Source of the DNA: Cylindrobasidium torrendii FP15055 ss-10
Taxonomy: Eukaryota; Basidiomycota; Agaricomycetes; Agaricales; Physalacriaceae
Direction: 5' to 3'
NCBI GenBank assembly: GCA_000934385.1
Contig: KN880459.1
Span: forward strand, 1 to 64,000
DNA: 64,000 nucleotides
Shown here: positions 22,169 through 33,026 of the stretch, one piece after another
How the letters are laid out: each line of letters opens with the position of its first letter
Numbering within the stretch: the stretch's first letter is position 1
Notes under the pieces: model-generated
The model's database searches: none
Seen by the model: only the letters and a program-made list of their open reading frames with translations
Told to the model about the DNA's origin: nothing
Program-made: the position numbers and the translations under genes

Positions 22169-23590
22169 CTAGCTAGTCGATGCTGCTTTCAAGTCCCATC
22201 CATCGGAGCAGGTCTTTCGCTCAGCCTCTGGTATTGTACTGTACTCCCAAGCAATAATCGTGTCCAAATCATGCCATTTCTTGAGGCGGTCCATATTCTT
22301 GGGGTCCAAATCGATGATTGTAACATTTTCCTGGTTTACCGTCTCGAGGGTGCGCGCCGGGTCGAGCAATGGCATCCGGACAATGATGGAACAGTCTTTG
22401 AACGTCGCGGACAGTAGATAGGCAATAAGGTGATATCGCAGGTCCTCGACTTTGGGCTCCTCCGATGTGAAATGGACGCGGGAATGGTACGAATCGATGA
22501 AGGCGGTCCAGTCGGCGAGCGTGGGATTGGCCTCATTTTGAGCAAGGTGTGCGCTAGTAGGGTGCGCTTGCCTCCAGAGATGCCAGACGCCTTCGATGTC
22601 AAGGGGATCCAGTGTGCGTTGAATGCGGTTGAGCAGCTGTAGAACGGGAGTTCCCACGAGAAGACGCATGATTGCATCAGAGAATGTCTCTCGCAGTTCT
22701 TCGTCCGACTCCTCGCCAGCCTGGAGCATGCTGAAGCGCTGGAAATTTCATTGAATGGAATACAAAAAACAGGCGATGAGAAGCACACACCTCCTTGAAG
22801 CTAATCTTTTTGCCCTTCACGAACACCTTCAGATTATTGACCTGCCCTTCACTCTTCACCCAATTGTCATACAACGAGTGAACAGCCTTCTTCATGCGTG
22901 CAGGATCGTTCGAAAACAGGTCAAGTGGGCAGTAACCTATGGACACTGCTTCTCCATTAGAGTCGCGAATGTGGGAGTGCATACAGAAACGGCACGTTCT
23001 GCTCTTCACGGGGAGCGTGGAATCGGAGAGATACTTAAGGTTGGGAAGGAAAGACCATTTGGGCTAGGAAATGGCGTGAGGACGGCTCATGTCTCGTTGA
23101 CAAGGGATTGCACCTTAATTTCCACGGCCAGACCAGAACCTCCTACTAGATCATTCGCAAGGACAGCCTTTGTGCGTGCGGGGTCTATTCCACCTGCTAC
23201 TGACCGCACAAGGGGACGTGACGCGTTATGAAAACGCGCAAATTCCTCCAGCCATGTTTGGTCGACCCGAACAGATGAGAGACGGGGGAGATGAACAGGA
23301 GGGATCAGTTTCTCCATGCATTGCTCTTGGAATACGATAGACGCGTCGTCCGGCTCGTCTACGCGCTCTGCGCCTTGTGCTGCACTGCCAAATTCAAACT
23401 CTTGGCTGAGCACCTTCTCGAGGACGGGAGTAGACACTCCAGCTTTGCGAAGGCGGAGGACCATGCCATCGAAGGAGGCGTTGGCGGGTCCGACGTATGA
23501 AAAGACGGCAGTTGCGCCGCCTTCTGAAACGTACCGCCAATCGGCTGGACGTGTCGATAAAACGGAGATTTCGACTGGTGAGTTTGACAT
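22169..23590 (-). CDS. Inositol-pentakisphosphate 2-kinase (IPK1)
   Basis: Phosphorylates inositol pentakisphosphate at the 2-position to make phytate (InsP6), a cofactor in mRNA export and other nuclear processes. ATG 23590 opens MSNSPVEISVLSTRPADWRY. Family blocks follow: YVSEGGATAVFSYVGPANAS (nucleotide-binding region with GGxA and V-x-x-Y-x-G), GMVLRLRKAG, the motif EIKPKWSFLP assembled across an intron at about 23060-23113, SRTCRFCMHSH, and near the C-terminus IIDLDPKNMDRLKKWHDLDT, corresponding to the conserved DLDxK motif of the family. A further intron near 22740-22790 joins KGKKISFKE to RFSMLQAG. The size fits fungal IPK1. Its product is the potential substrate of phytase-like enzymes such as the one at 1.4 kb, but they act in different compartments. 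Confidence 0.92.
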
Positions 23591-24811
23591 CGTGGTGCGA
23601 GACAGAGAAGTGCTGAGCGCTCAGATGGATTGCAAACAATCATCCAGCTCGATTAATAGGGTTAGGCCCTGGCCCAGCACAGTGGATAGAACCGAATATA
23701 AATAGATACTCCAGAAAAATACGGTGGGAATCAAGAGTGAAAAAGACAGAAAGAAAACAGGCTGATAGCGTTAAGCCATTCTGACTGTGCACTGACCAGA
23801 CGCAAATCAAATGGCAGTGGGGTATGGTGGCGTGAAAAATGCACTGTCGGCAAATGCCGGTCGTATGTGATTTCGCCCAGTGGCACAAGCCACTCTACGT
23901 ATTTGGGCCATAATCATTCCACCTGAGCATACCACTTATAGTTGCTGTTGGCCGACTATTACCTCGGCTACCCACTGCTCTGAATAACCCACACCGCATA
24001 TCCAAGAATGAACAAGTACAGTAGCCTAGCGACGTGAGGCTTGTCAAAGCTCCCTACGTCGCGCCAGAATTTGGAGACATAAACCCCGTAACGCTCACAA
24101 GCAACGATCAGCTTTTTTTGCCTCCCCAATGTTGCACGTAATTGCACAGTGCACAGTGCACACAATCGCGTTCAGCAAGCACATGACTAGAATGCGATCA
24201 GAGCCAAATCATTTAATCAAACGTGACTTCTCGATCGCCTCTTGGATGGCCTCTTGGGACGAAGTTAACACAGCACTCCGTTGTACCACTCGCAAGTGCC
24301 TAGGAGTCAAGGTGGAAGTGAAGAAGGTTGCAATGAGTATGCATATGAACTGGGATGATGGCAACTTTTATGTACTTGTAGTACAGACTCGAACACTTCT
24401 TCCAGATCTCGAACAAACTTTATTCAAGAATTAAAGAGCGTATCAAGTGAAGAAATTGTCTACAAGTTCCTCGTAGCTGAGTGTCCTGTATTAGCTGATA
24501 TCGCACATTCACCCAGGGAGACCTACCGATGCGCTGGTACTTATAAAAGAGCGCACGCAGGGATCTCTGAATCATAACAGATCCTGAAATTGACTAGCGT
24601 TGCTGACATGGTTCGCGGTACAAGATGCGCTGCACTACGAAGGCAAAATAACAGTATGTACAGTATAACGTAACATAGTACCTAAGCCCAACTAAGATAA
24701 GCGGGATGATAGAAAAATATATGTGCAGCAAAGGGAGATTATGAAAATTCGGAGCTTCACAGAACGTCGTCAACAGTTAAATAAAATCATATATGCATCT
24801 GGTGAGGCATC
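23591..24811. other. Intergenic, no supported gene
   Basis: About 1.2 kb. The part near 23692-23703 contains TATAAATA on the plus strand, which reads TATTTATA toward IPK1 about 105 bp upstream of its ATG and may be its core promoter. A TTATAAAAGAG at about 24541 has no gene obviously attached. No repeats or RNA genes were seen. Confidence 0.45.
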
Positions 24812-26937
24812 CTACTTGCGCGCGCGCTTGCGAGAGCCGGTGTTCTGATTGCCTTGAGCCTGTTGGCTGAATCGCGACGCGCGACTGCCCTCCGGGGGGA
24901 CATAAGGCGACTCTTCCCTCCTAATATCTTCAAGCTTCATTCTTGCGCGAGTCGACGACTCGGGGAAACTCTCTTCAGATGAACCGCCGCGGCTGGTGTC
25001 TTCCTCCTGAGAGTCATTCAACAGCGCCAGAAGATTCGGGCGGGCTTGAGAGTATAGACCTTGACGTTGGTCCGTCTCATTGTCGTCCGAGTCCAATTCT
25101 TCATCGGCCCTCCTCTTATTTCCGGCGCGCGAAACAATGCTTCCGGGTCCAGCAGATGCGATGAGCTGTTCCGCCACAGCGTCAGCGTCCATGGCGTCCT
25201 CCGCCGGGGAGTCTTCGCGGAGCTGTGGCAACCGAGCGCGCGTCTTCTTTGCCCTTTGCACTCCCGTGGTGGTGGTGGTGGTGGTAGCAGCGGCCTGTGG
25301 TTCGACACTCTGCGAACGAGAACGAGCTCGGGTGTTGCGATACGGCGCATTTTCAGGAGCAGGCGTAGGCGCGCGCCGAGCTTTGCCTTTCCCTTTCGCC
25401 TGCATGCGTGCATGGACAACAGGAGACGGCTCGGGAGAGAGTGCGCGGCTGACGTGCGGCGTACTATCGTCGATGGGTGCCATGGGGGGACTGGCGAGGC
25501 GTCGTGGAGGTGGTGTGGGCAGCCGGTCCTCGTCGAGTTCGTCTGACTCGTTATCGTCACTCGCGTGATATTCACTAATGTGATCTTCATTGTTAAGAAC
25601 CTACGCATGGTCACGACGGGTGATGTGCAGAAGGGCAGAAATCATACCTCAATGCTAGGTCCTTTTGGAGAAGGCGCATCCGCATTTTGGTCTGGCTCAC
25701 TGGCAAACAGTTAGCCTTGTATATGCATGCGCCGTTGACGATTTACTCTGGATGTGGTACTTGGTCATCATGGGGAGAGGCATTGCCAAAGTCATAATCA
25801 TCTTCCTCCTGCTTTGACGGGACGTCGCTGACGGCCAGCGTCGCGTCTGCATCGAACCTGTCTCCCTGATGCAGTGTCTCCTCCTCCTCCTCTTCTTCTT
25901 CTTCTTCAGCTGTGGCATCGGGAGAGAGAATTTGACGCGGCCGGACATTGCGGTTGTTCGTCGCCGCTTTCCCTTCCTGGCCTCGACTAGCTTGCAGTGG
26001 CCTCGGGCGGGGCCTTTGAACAGGTTGGCCATCCGCGTACTCTTCACTATCGTCTCTCGCACGCGAGGGGCGCTGTTCTTGCTGACCATCGATTTCCTCC
26101 TCCTCCTCCTCTTCTTCTTCTTCTTCTTCCTCCTCTTGCTCTTCCTGCTGCTGCTGTGGCGCATTTTGAGGGGGTGCAGGCGCGACTTCCTCAAAACCTT
26201 CGCCTCCTCGGGCTTCCAAAGCCCATTCTTTCCCGAATCTCCGTTCAGGGTGGTCCCTGACGTACTGGTCAATATACTTATGCATCTTGGGTTTATTCTT
26301 CTTGTAATGCTCGCGCCAGGATTGCCAGGTATGTGCGGATACCCAGGCGTATTCATCGTCGACATTCGCCAGCTCAACAAGATCCTTGTACAGGTTGTGG
26401 CCCATGAGACCGTAATAACCATTGTCAGCAGTGCCGCCATGATTGGCAAGATAGGCTGCCAGAAGGCGCTCCTCCTTGTCGGTAAATGGGCGGGCTCTCG
26501 TACTGAGCCACAGTGAAAAAGAGAAGATTGCGGGTAAAAGACCTCTTACCCAAGCTTGGTCCCGGTCTGAGGTCTTTTCGTGGGTTGTGGATCGAATATG
26601 CCTGTGTCGACCCAGTGGTGAAGTGCAGCCACGGCCGCCACACAAACTGACCGCCGAGAAGGGTCAGAGCCCGTCGCGTAATGCTTCTCAAGAAGGGCAG
26701 GCGCGTGATTCAGTTTATTCGGGTCATAAATCACGACATTGGCGTCGGCGATATTCTTGACGACCTTCCCGCCGTTGGCCTACAGCACATTGTCAGTCAG
26801 CATTCTGTAGTCGAGGTCGACAAACCCACCGTAATCTTCTTTTCCAGAGCGGCTTTGCCGTCGCCCCGGAAATGATTGGCATGAAAGAAAAAGCCGGTCG
26901 GTTCGTCACGAACGATGAAGAGTTGCCGGTCTGCCAT
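24812..26937 (-). CDS. Rap1-type telomere protein (BRCT plus Myb)
   Basis: Telomere/shelterin-type protein. ATG 26937 opens MADRQLFIVRDEPTGFFFHA. After an intron (about 26780-26830), ANGGKVVKNIADANVVIYD follows, giving a BRCT-like N-terminal domain. After another intron near 26506-26554, the Rap1-type Myb domain reads RPFTDKEERLLAAYLANHGG, then LYKDLVELAN and HTWQSWREHYKKNKPKMHKY. The spacing F-T-x-E...HTWQSWR is the Rap1 Myb signature. A long tail follows, with Gln runs, two Glu runs encoded by GAG/GAA repeats, a poly-Thr run and a basic end (GSRKRARK). I cannot see a clear Rap1 C-terminal (RCT) domain, though it can be short and divergent. Two small introns lie near 25600-25740. A G-run motif sits just upstream. 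The alternative is another BRCT/Myb chromatin protein, but HTWQSWR supports Rap1. Confidence 0.8.
25877..25910 (-). repeat. GAG/GAA trinucleotide run in rap1
   Basis: CTC/TTC repeats on the plus strand encode a run of glutamates in the Rap1 tail. Such runs slip easily and vary between strains. Confidence 0.7.
26094..26157 (-). repeat. Second GAG/GAA and CAG run in rap1
   Basis: A longer trinucleotide tract encoding mixed Gln then mostly Glu, directly after the Myb domain region. It interrupts no motif and extends the acidic linker. Confidence 0.7.
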
Positions 26938-27035
26938 GGTGGTGAAAGGAAGCCAACGGTGATGACGACATCGATCACGTCTTACCTTTGCACCTTGCGG
27001 CAGCGCGGCTGGCACATTGACAAACAGAATTTCGT

Positions 27036-27061
27036 AAACCCCAATCCCAACCCCAACCCCC
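27036..27061 (-). promoter_or_regulatory. Telomere-like G-run motif upstream of rap1
   Basis: Read on the rap1 coding strand, four runs of 3-5 G are separated by TT or ATT: GGGGG-TT-GGGG-TT-GGG-ATT-GGGG. It lies about 100-125 bp upstream of the rap1 ATG. The pattern could fold into a G-quadruplex and resembles degenerate telomere repeats. A regulatory role is inference. Confidence 0.4.
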
Positions 27062-27340
27062 GGGATTTTTTGAGGTCAAGTCCTGCAAACGTTCATTTCG
27101 GATGAATACAATAATAATGCAATTGGTGTGACTTGTAGTGTAGTACAACCTCTGCGTACCATAATGTTTAGTTAAATTGCTATTGTACCAGAATGCCACA
27201 TTAATGGTAAGCACTCGCAGTCTTTTCAACCAAAACCTGATTGAAGTTCGATCCCCCTGGCTTCCATTCAAAGGAAATACATTGCAAAGTAGTATACAAG
27301 AGTGGAAAGTTGTTCAATATTCATTGCTTGGTGCCAGAAT

Positions 27341-27850
27341 TCACAACAAGCCTACCCAACACCTGCAGAGCGATGTATTCCTCGCCTCCTCCAGATCGCC
27401 CAGGCTTTGGCTGCTCTGACAGGTCCATCTCTGGCGCATGCTATTCTCAAGCTAAAGGTCAAATCCGAGGTCAGTAACGTTGGCGGCACATACCTGCGGA
27501 TTGGTATATTTCGTGTCATCATCGGCCTGTCGCCTGATTACGGTTGTCTTTGGATCTGACCGGTGCCGCCGCTGGGCAAGCTCATATCGCTGCGCTTCCA
27601 ACGCCTGACGCCAAAGCGCGCGCTCTTGGTTTCTTGCCTCCCCGGCGGCCTGGCGCGCCCTCGAAGGGCTAGATGGGACCCGCGAGTGAGGGTGACTAGA
27701 AGTGTCTGCTCTAGTGCGCCTGAATTTTTCGGTGGAGTAGAACGTCAACAGAGATGACAAGTCGTTCGTCTGCGTGAGAGGCGCATAGTCTGTAATGTCC
27801 ACCTCCGGCGAGTGTGTCGTAAGAACGGACTGCGAACAGTCAGTACGCAC
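27341..27850 (-). CDS. Hypothetical protein, 5' end unresolved
   Basis: I do not recognise this gene. A frame of about 115 codons (VLTTHSPEVDITDYAPLTQT, later ARNQERALWRQALEAQRYEL, then AQRRHRSDPKTTVIRRQADD) ends at a GTATGTG donor near 27474. It appears to continue after an acceptor near 27430 or 27403 as SSQSLGDLEEARNTSLCRCW with a stop at 27341. The middle is basic, rich in Arg and Gln, and likely helical. No ATG lies in frame before the first splice acceptor (TTCGCAG at about 27835), so a short upstream exon must exist. A start near 27901 (MNSVNYSA) is in the wrong phase with the nearest donor. It could be a small nuclear or RNA-binding protein, or a mis-call. Confidence 0.4.
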
Positions 27851-28270
27851 TATGTACTAGAAGACAGCCATCACTTGCACTGTAGTTCACGCTGTTCATG
27901 CCGAGTGGGAAAGAGTTTCTTGTCAGGGTCTCTGGTTATAACCTGGGCTGGCGGCAACGGCTTCATGACTGTTCATCTCTTTGTGCAACGGCCGCGTCTC
28001 ATCGTAATGCTGCTGAGTCTTCTGACCGGCAATGCAGGTTGGAGACAATAGTAATGTCCCGCACTGCACAAACAACTTCGACTCTCGTAAGGATTACTTC
28101 GAGTACCTACTTGGGTGGTGAACAAAGGCAAAAGCCTTGACAACAACTCGTGGGATTTTGACCTTGTTTAGATGGAGAAATAAAAGGGCGATGCTCCTCA
28201 TCAGTGGAGCGGCACCAACTCCTGCTGCTCGCCACCCACCTCGGCGTTTCGCTTTCCACCCACCATCATC

Positions 28271-28588
28271 ATGAGCGCAGGATACGGCCGCGAGACCGCT
28301 GTAGGCCCATTGCGCCGGGTAGGTGATTATTACGGGGAGGAATGGGCAGCGCTTACCATTGTTACGCAGGCATCCCTTGCCTCAATTGCGTCCTGTACGT
28401 CGGACATGGAGGAGTCGACGGTGCTCAAGGCAAGGATTTTGAGGACGTTCAAGGCGAAAATTGTGATAATTGAGAAGAAGACCGCCGCATCTGAGCCCAA
28501 GGTGTGTAATCTCGGATATCCGGCCAGAAGACACATACTAACGAGTTGCGTCCAGTCGCAGCCCTTGAAAGAGACAAGGAGTGGATAG
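28271..28588 (+). CDS. Possible small basic protein (about 70 aa)
   Basis: Unrecognised. ATG 28271 follows a C/T-rich leader and an AATAAAAGGG TATA-like site about 90 bp upstream, which looks like a real fungal promoter. Three exons can be joined in frame: MSAGYGRETAVGPLRR, then ASLASIASCTSDMEESTVLK with RTFKAKIVIIEKKTAASEPK, then SQPLKETRSG, using introns of about 50 and 55 nt with normal ends. The product would be small, basic and partly helical. The last splice could use other acceptors. An antisense hydrophobic frame exists but lacks a start context. Confidence is low because no family supports it. Confidence 0.3.
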   Translation: MSAGYGRETAVGPLRRVGDYYGEEWAALTIVTQASLASIASCTSDMEESTVLKARILRTFKAKIVIIEKKTAASEPKVCNLGYPARRHILTSCVQSQPLKETRSG

Positions 28589-28733
28589 CTAGTAGAAGGA
28601 CCAGTTTTAACTTGTGTAATTGCTTCGAAGAGTACAATCAACATGGTCGAAGACCATTGAACTGCGGACATCGGACCGAGCCCAGCATTCAGAGATTTAC
28701 TGACCCCGGACTGAGCGATCCTTACCTCTAACC

Positions 28734-29771
28734 ATGTCTATCGACCTTGACTGGGCAAAGCTGGATTCGTCGCTGGCGATGACGCTAGTGGACATGTTGA
28801 ACAGACAACTTGAGTCTACTTCTCGTCCGTCGTTTATTGGCCCAGTCCAAGTCACATCCATCGAATTTGGGTCCACCTCACCTGACGTTGAACTGGTCGA
28901 CATGCGGGATATATACCGCGACTTTCTCGAGGATGACGAAGAAGAAGAAGAAGAGGATCCTGTCAAAGTCACTGAAAATAAGGACGACGACGACGACGCG
29001 TTCGAATGGGTCTCACGGCGCGCGATGCACAAGATGCAGACGAGTGACCTCTATCCGTCCTCCTCCGTCCCGTCTCTTCATTCGAATCCGGTCCCTGGAT
29101 ATCTTGGATATCAGAGCATGGTAGACTTCCGCCCTGGCCCACCAATATGGCCATATATCCCTACCACCCAAAACTCCCCTGCCTCTGCCCCACCCAGGCT
29201 TGCCAGCGAATACTCTCCGAAAATACCATCGTCACCCAATCCCCCAGAAGCCAAGCCCGAAATCCCCCCCTCAGAACCGCAGAACCTTCCGCCCAATCTA
29301 CAAATGCATTTCAACATCAACTGGAATTCTGACCTGCGTATCACGCTCACCACATCTCTGCTCATAAACTATCCATCGCCCATGTTCATGTCTCTACCTA
29401 TCAAGCTATCCGTCACTGGGCTCATTTTCTCCGGCCAGGTCGCCGTCGCGTACGAGGGCGAACGACGACGCGTTCATTTGTGCGTATTGGACGAACTAGA
29501 CCCTTATGCACCGACATCGAGGAGAGAACCAACGTCCCCCGAGCTTGAAGACGACCAGATGCGGAGGGCCAAGGCGCTGCCCATTGGACAAAGACTGCTT
29601 CCCTCCATATTCATCGAAAGTGAAATTGGGCAGGCGGACAAACATGTACTGAAGAATGTCACGCGCGTCGAGCGCTTTATCCAAGACGTTATTCGGAAAA
29701 CGGTGGAGGAGGAAGTCGTGTTTCCGAACTTTTTCACGCTGGTCATGCCTGAGCCTCAACCGCCGACATGA
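28734..29771 (+). CDS. Mdm12, ERMES complex subunit
   Basis: Soluble subunit of the ER-mitochondria encounter structure, where Mdm12 bridges Mmm1 (ER) and Mdm34 (mitochondria) and carries phospholipids through its SMP domain. A single exon of 345 codons starts MSIDLDWAKLDSSLAMTLVD at ATG 28734. The SMP domain is split by a low-complexity insert: the N-terminal part reaches FIGPVQVTSIEFGSTSPDVE and the domain resumes at LQMHFNINWNSDLRITLTTS, with LPIKLSVTGLIFSGQVAVAY. It ends with VERFIQDVIRKTVEEEVVFP NFFTLV. The insert has an acidic Glu/Asp run and a Pro-rich linker (about residues 75-185), as in other fungal Mdm12 proteins. There is no transmembrane segment, as expected. It is convergent with Ku70. 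Confidence 0.92.
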   Translation: MSIDLDWAKLDSSLAMTLVDMLNRQLESTSRPSFIGPVQVTSIEFGSTSPDVELVDMRDIYRDFLEDDEEEEEEDPVKVTENKDDDDDAFEWVSRRAMHKMQTSDLYPSSSVPSLHSNPVPGYLGYQSMVDFRPGPPIWPYIPTTQNSPASAPPRLASEYSPKIPSSPNPPEAKPEIPPSEPQNLPPNLQMHFNINWNSDLRITLTTSLLINYPSPMFMSLPIKLSVTGLIFSGQVAVAYEGERRRVHLCVLDELDPYAPTSRREPTSPELEDDQMRRAKALPIGQRLLPSIFIESEIGQADKHVLKNVTRVERFIQDVIRKTVEEEVVFPNFFTLVMPEPQPPT

Positions 29772-30180
29772 TGGTGCGAGCACTGCTCCGAGCTGCGAAT
29801 GATTGCTCACACATTTTAGGCAATGGCATGGAATGTATGGACTGTATTCGTATGGGACATGGGACACCCCTACGACAATCAATACCCCCTTGTACTAATT
29901 CAGCCTGCTTTATCATGTCTTATGAGCTCGCAAGCGATTCCACTCATCGTGGTCATTGAACGACTGCATTGTCAAGAATACATCTATTCACGGGGACCAG
30001 GAAGACGGAAAGCGACGAGCTAGAAGTTGACAGGCATGTGTTGGACGGGCTGTATCACCTCAGTCAACATTGACGGCACTATTGCCACTTCGACAGAAAA
30101 AATCTGTGTTAAAATTAGAATGTACACTACGAGATACTGGTCAAATCCAAAGAGATATTAAATACATGAAAGCAGCAGGC
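29772..30180. other. Intergenic between convergent mdm12 and ku70
   Basis: 409 bp shared by two 3' ends. A/T-rich stretches near 30095-30170 probably hold the polyadenylation signals. No gene was seen. Confidence 0.5.
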
Positions 30181-32714
30181 CTAATGCGTCTCAAGCCATT
30201 GTTCAATCCTGTCGACAAGGACTGCTTTCGTCCCACTGACTGGCTCGGCCTTGGACTTCAAGAAAGTCTTTAGCTGTTCATTCGTCAGCTTGCTCAAGGT
30301 GCCGGCTTCCTGGCGGCTTCGGATTTCTGCCTCGTCTGTCGGGGTCTCCTGTTGGTGATAAGCACGATTTTCATCCAAGGACACATTAGACGTACCGCAC
30401 TCCTCTTCGTCCCCGTCTTCTTCGTTACAAGAGTCTGTTGAGCACTCTCATCCTCCACCAAGATCTCTTTCCACTTCTTCATCAACGCCCCCGCACGCTA
30501 TGTAGTTTACTCAGTCAACATATTCAGGAGGAAGGGATGTCCTTCGACAGACCTTGTGCATCATATCCACCTTGGGAAGGGTCACGTCTTCAAAATCATC
30601 CATATCGAACTCCTCCTTGAATGCCATAGCTTGTAACTGCGCGTTGTGCACAGCTAATGATGGATTAGGGAAGGCGTCGGGGTTGTATCCACCGTCCTTT
30701 ATGCAAAGTTTGCCAACAATGTCCGCCGCAGCGTCAGTAAGCTCGTCACCAGCAATCAGTCCTTTCTCTATGGGGGCAGTTCGAATGTCGTCGGCAAAAG
30801 GGAGCGGGATGAGATGGAACCCCGCCGGCTCGGTCCAGCCAGAATCGTCGTTCTCTTCTTGGGGTAGCATAGCACAGAAAACGGGCGTCGAATTTCGACG
30901 CCAGGTGCACAGCGTGAGCCCGATTTTCTTCTTGCTGAGAAGTGACTTGACAAGGGCACTGAATGTACGTTTGCTACCGGAATACGACTTGGAGGACAAT
31001 GTAAATCAGAGTAATCGCTTCGACATTGTGTACTTACCACTTCGTCGGGATGAATGAAAAGTGAGTGCTTGATGTTATCTTCGAAGGCAAGTTCCTTTTT
31101 GTCCTTGAAACCCAACAACTTGATCCCTACGGTATATCAGAGCTGATAGTTAGAAATTGGATATGTCATACCTGGTGACAAGCCCAATGTGCGAAATGAG
31201 TTCATCTCTTCTGCTGTGTAAAATGGCTAAGCAACATTGTTAGACTGGTACTTAGTGGTGAAATGTTCACACACTCTTTGACCGTTGAGCACTATTCTGG
31301 AGCCTGGGTGAAGCTTCGACTCTGGATCTGTCTTCACGACCTTGCTTGCATTCATGCCGTATAGCATATTCTGCTTGTTGACCTCTTGCTCGAGGTCGGT
31401 GTCGACGTAGGCCGGGATTGACTCGGCCACCTCCATGCGGTCGCCGAGGTCAGAAAAGTAGCGATATTGACCCTTCTTTTGCTCTGTCACAAGCCCATAG
31501 CTAAAGCATTCATTAATAACAGGTCTAGTGAGAGACATGTAGCGCACCCTTTCACGCCGATGGTCAACCCTTCGGCAAGTTTGAACGGGACACTAAATTG
31601 CGCCCTCTTTGGGACTTCGCGGAAACGCATTTGGGCAAGGAGGTCATCGATACGTGAGATGGAAACATGTTCGGCCAGTCCTTCACTATCTTCACCCTCT
31701 TCGTCAATCAAGTTGTTCAAGAGAACATTCTACGTGACTGTTGGTGAGTTCAAATATGTCAGAGCTAAGCACGCACAGAGTAGAACTTTTCGACGTTGAA
31801 TGATTTCTCCTCTGTACTGATGAAAAATGGTTCGACCGTTATGCCTGCTTGTGTCAGATCCTGGGGACATTAAGTTTGGGTACTATGGGAATATTTGCGA
31901 CGTACAACGAGGGTAGTGCGTGCGGATGTGATCAGCTGAGATGCTGTATGAGGTTGATCTTCGTCCGTGATGAGGAAGACGCGTTTAGTTGCGGACTTGG
32001 GTGCTCTGGCAGGACTGTCAATGTATGGCAAGAAATAAAGTGGGTAATACGCACCCGTCACGTATGACCCAATTACAACTAGTGAAGACATCGCCCAAGG
32101 GTACACGCTGCCCTTCAGGTAGAGGCGGGAAGGTTTGCGCGAGATTATGACGGGGTTCTGAAAGATGGTTCAGATTCTGGCTTAGACTCTAGAGTGCTTT
32201 CTCGTACGACAGACCTTCCAACAAGTGCACGAGTTCGCGCAACGTTTCTGCACTCAGTGGACCAACCTCCTGATAAAGATATGTGTTTGCCTTGATTTCG
32301 GAATTTTGGCGGTCTGACTTGTTCTTGTTTCCTTGTCTTGCTTTAGTCTACGGTAGAGGAATTAGACGATGGTTCAGAAACAGTTGGAATGTGCTCACTG
32401 TGTTGAATAGCATGATCCCAACGTAGTCATTTGGCCCAACAATGATCTTCTTCTTTTGGATTTGCACAGCAGCCTCAAGAGCGGCATAGAGGTGGGAGGT
32501 TTGGACATCTACGTATAATGGATCGTCGTACATGACTTGCATGGACGGAGAGCAGTCGATACAAAATAGAATAACATCTCGTTTCGCGTCCATGAACTGG
32601 GTCGCACATTGTGAGCGTTGAACATGCTCTGCTGGGTTCAAGACACACCGAAGAATCCTGCAGTTCATCTTCATCTTCTTCGTCTGCTTTAATCCAGTCA
32701 TCGTATCCAGACAT
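30181..32714 (-). CDS. Ku70, non-homologous end-joining DNA end-binding subunit
   Basis: Forms the Ku70/Ku80 ring on DNA double-strand ends, starting end joining and protecting telomeres. ATG 32714 opens MSGYDDWIKADEEDEDELQD. An intron later, the vWA-like domain starts DAKRDVILFCIDCSPSMQVM and continues LYAALEAAVQIQKKKIIVGP and NDYVGIMLFNT. The middle beta-barrel core includes GLVTEQKKGQYRYFSDLGDR and SKLHPGSRIVLNGQRV. Then come FRTLGLSPGIKLLGFKDKKE, LFIHPDEVV, FSALVKSLLSKKKIGLTLCT and AGFHLIPLPFADDIRTAPIE. The last exon is a SAP domain (LSKLTNEQLKTFLKSKAEPV, then GTKAVLVDRIEQWLETH), present in Ku70 and absent from Ku80, which decides between the two. There are many short introns. It is divergent from elp3. 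Confidence 0.92.
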
Positions 32715-33026
32715 TTCCAAGTGGATGTGCACAACACGTAGTGGTGGTGATGGTAGTGGAAAGAGTCACACCCGCTGGTCGGTCTTCGGACGCGTTCAGT
32801 GAAATCAGCACGTGCCACTGACGTCACGTATCACAACTGGTCTATTCGAATTATGCAGCTCTTTTCTTGCCATTTTTGTGGTGATTTACAACGTAGTTTG
32901 ACGCCAAAACAACAGCTTTCTCCTCCTGGAATGCATTCTCAGAATGTTGAGGCATAGTCATGCTCATCCAATCGCATGAAGGCATTTTCAATGATCGCAT
33001 CAGTGCGATCTGTAGCTTTATCCATC
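32715..33026. promoter_or_regulatory. Bidirectional promoter region, ku70/elp3
   Basis: 312 bp between two start codons pointing away from each other, so both genes must take their promoter from here. I see no canonical TATA box in either direction. A direct sequence signal of co-regulation is not visible. Confidence 0.5.

Noticed and set aside
1426..23590. A phytate metabolism cluster (HAP phosphatase plus IPK1)
   Set aside because: The two genes are 19 kb apart with many unrelated genes between them and act in different compartments.
25697..26516. Long Lys/Arg- and Leu/Phe-rich frames in the rap1 region
   Set aside because: They are alternative frames of the GAG/GAA repeat tracts in rap1, not separate proteins.
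27036..27061. Interstitial telomere from a chromosome fusion
   Set aside because: Only four irregular G-runs with no true repeat unit; too short and degenerate to be a fused telomere, so kept only as a possible regulatory motif.
27232..27262. AGTTCGATCCCCC resembling a tRNA B box
   Set aside because: The flanks do not pair into a T-arm and no matching A box or acceptor stem lies 30-80 nt upstream.
30181..32714. Reading this gene as Ku80
   Set aside because: A SAP domain closes the protein and no Ku80-type C-terminal domain is present, so Ku70 fits.
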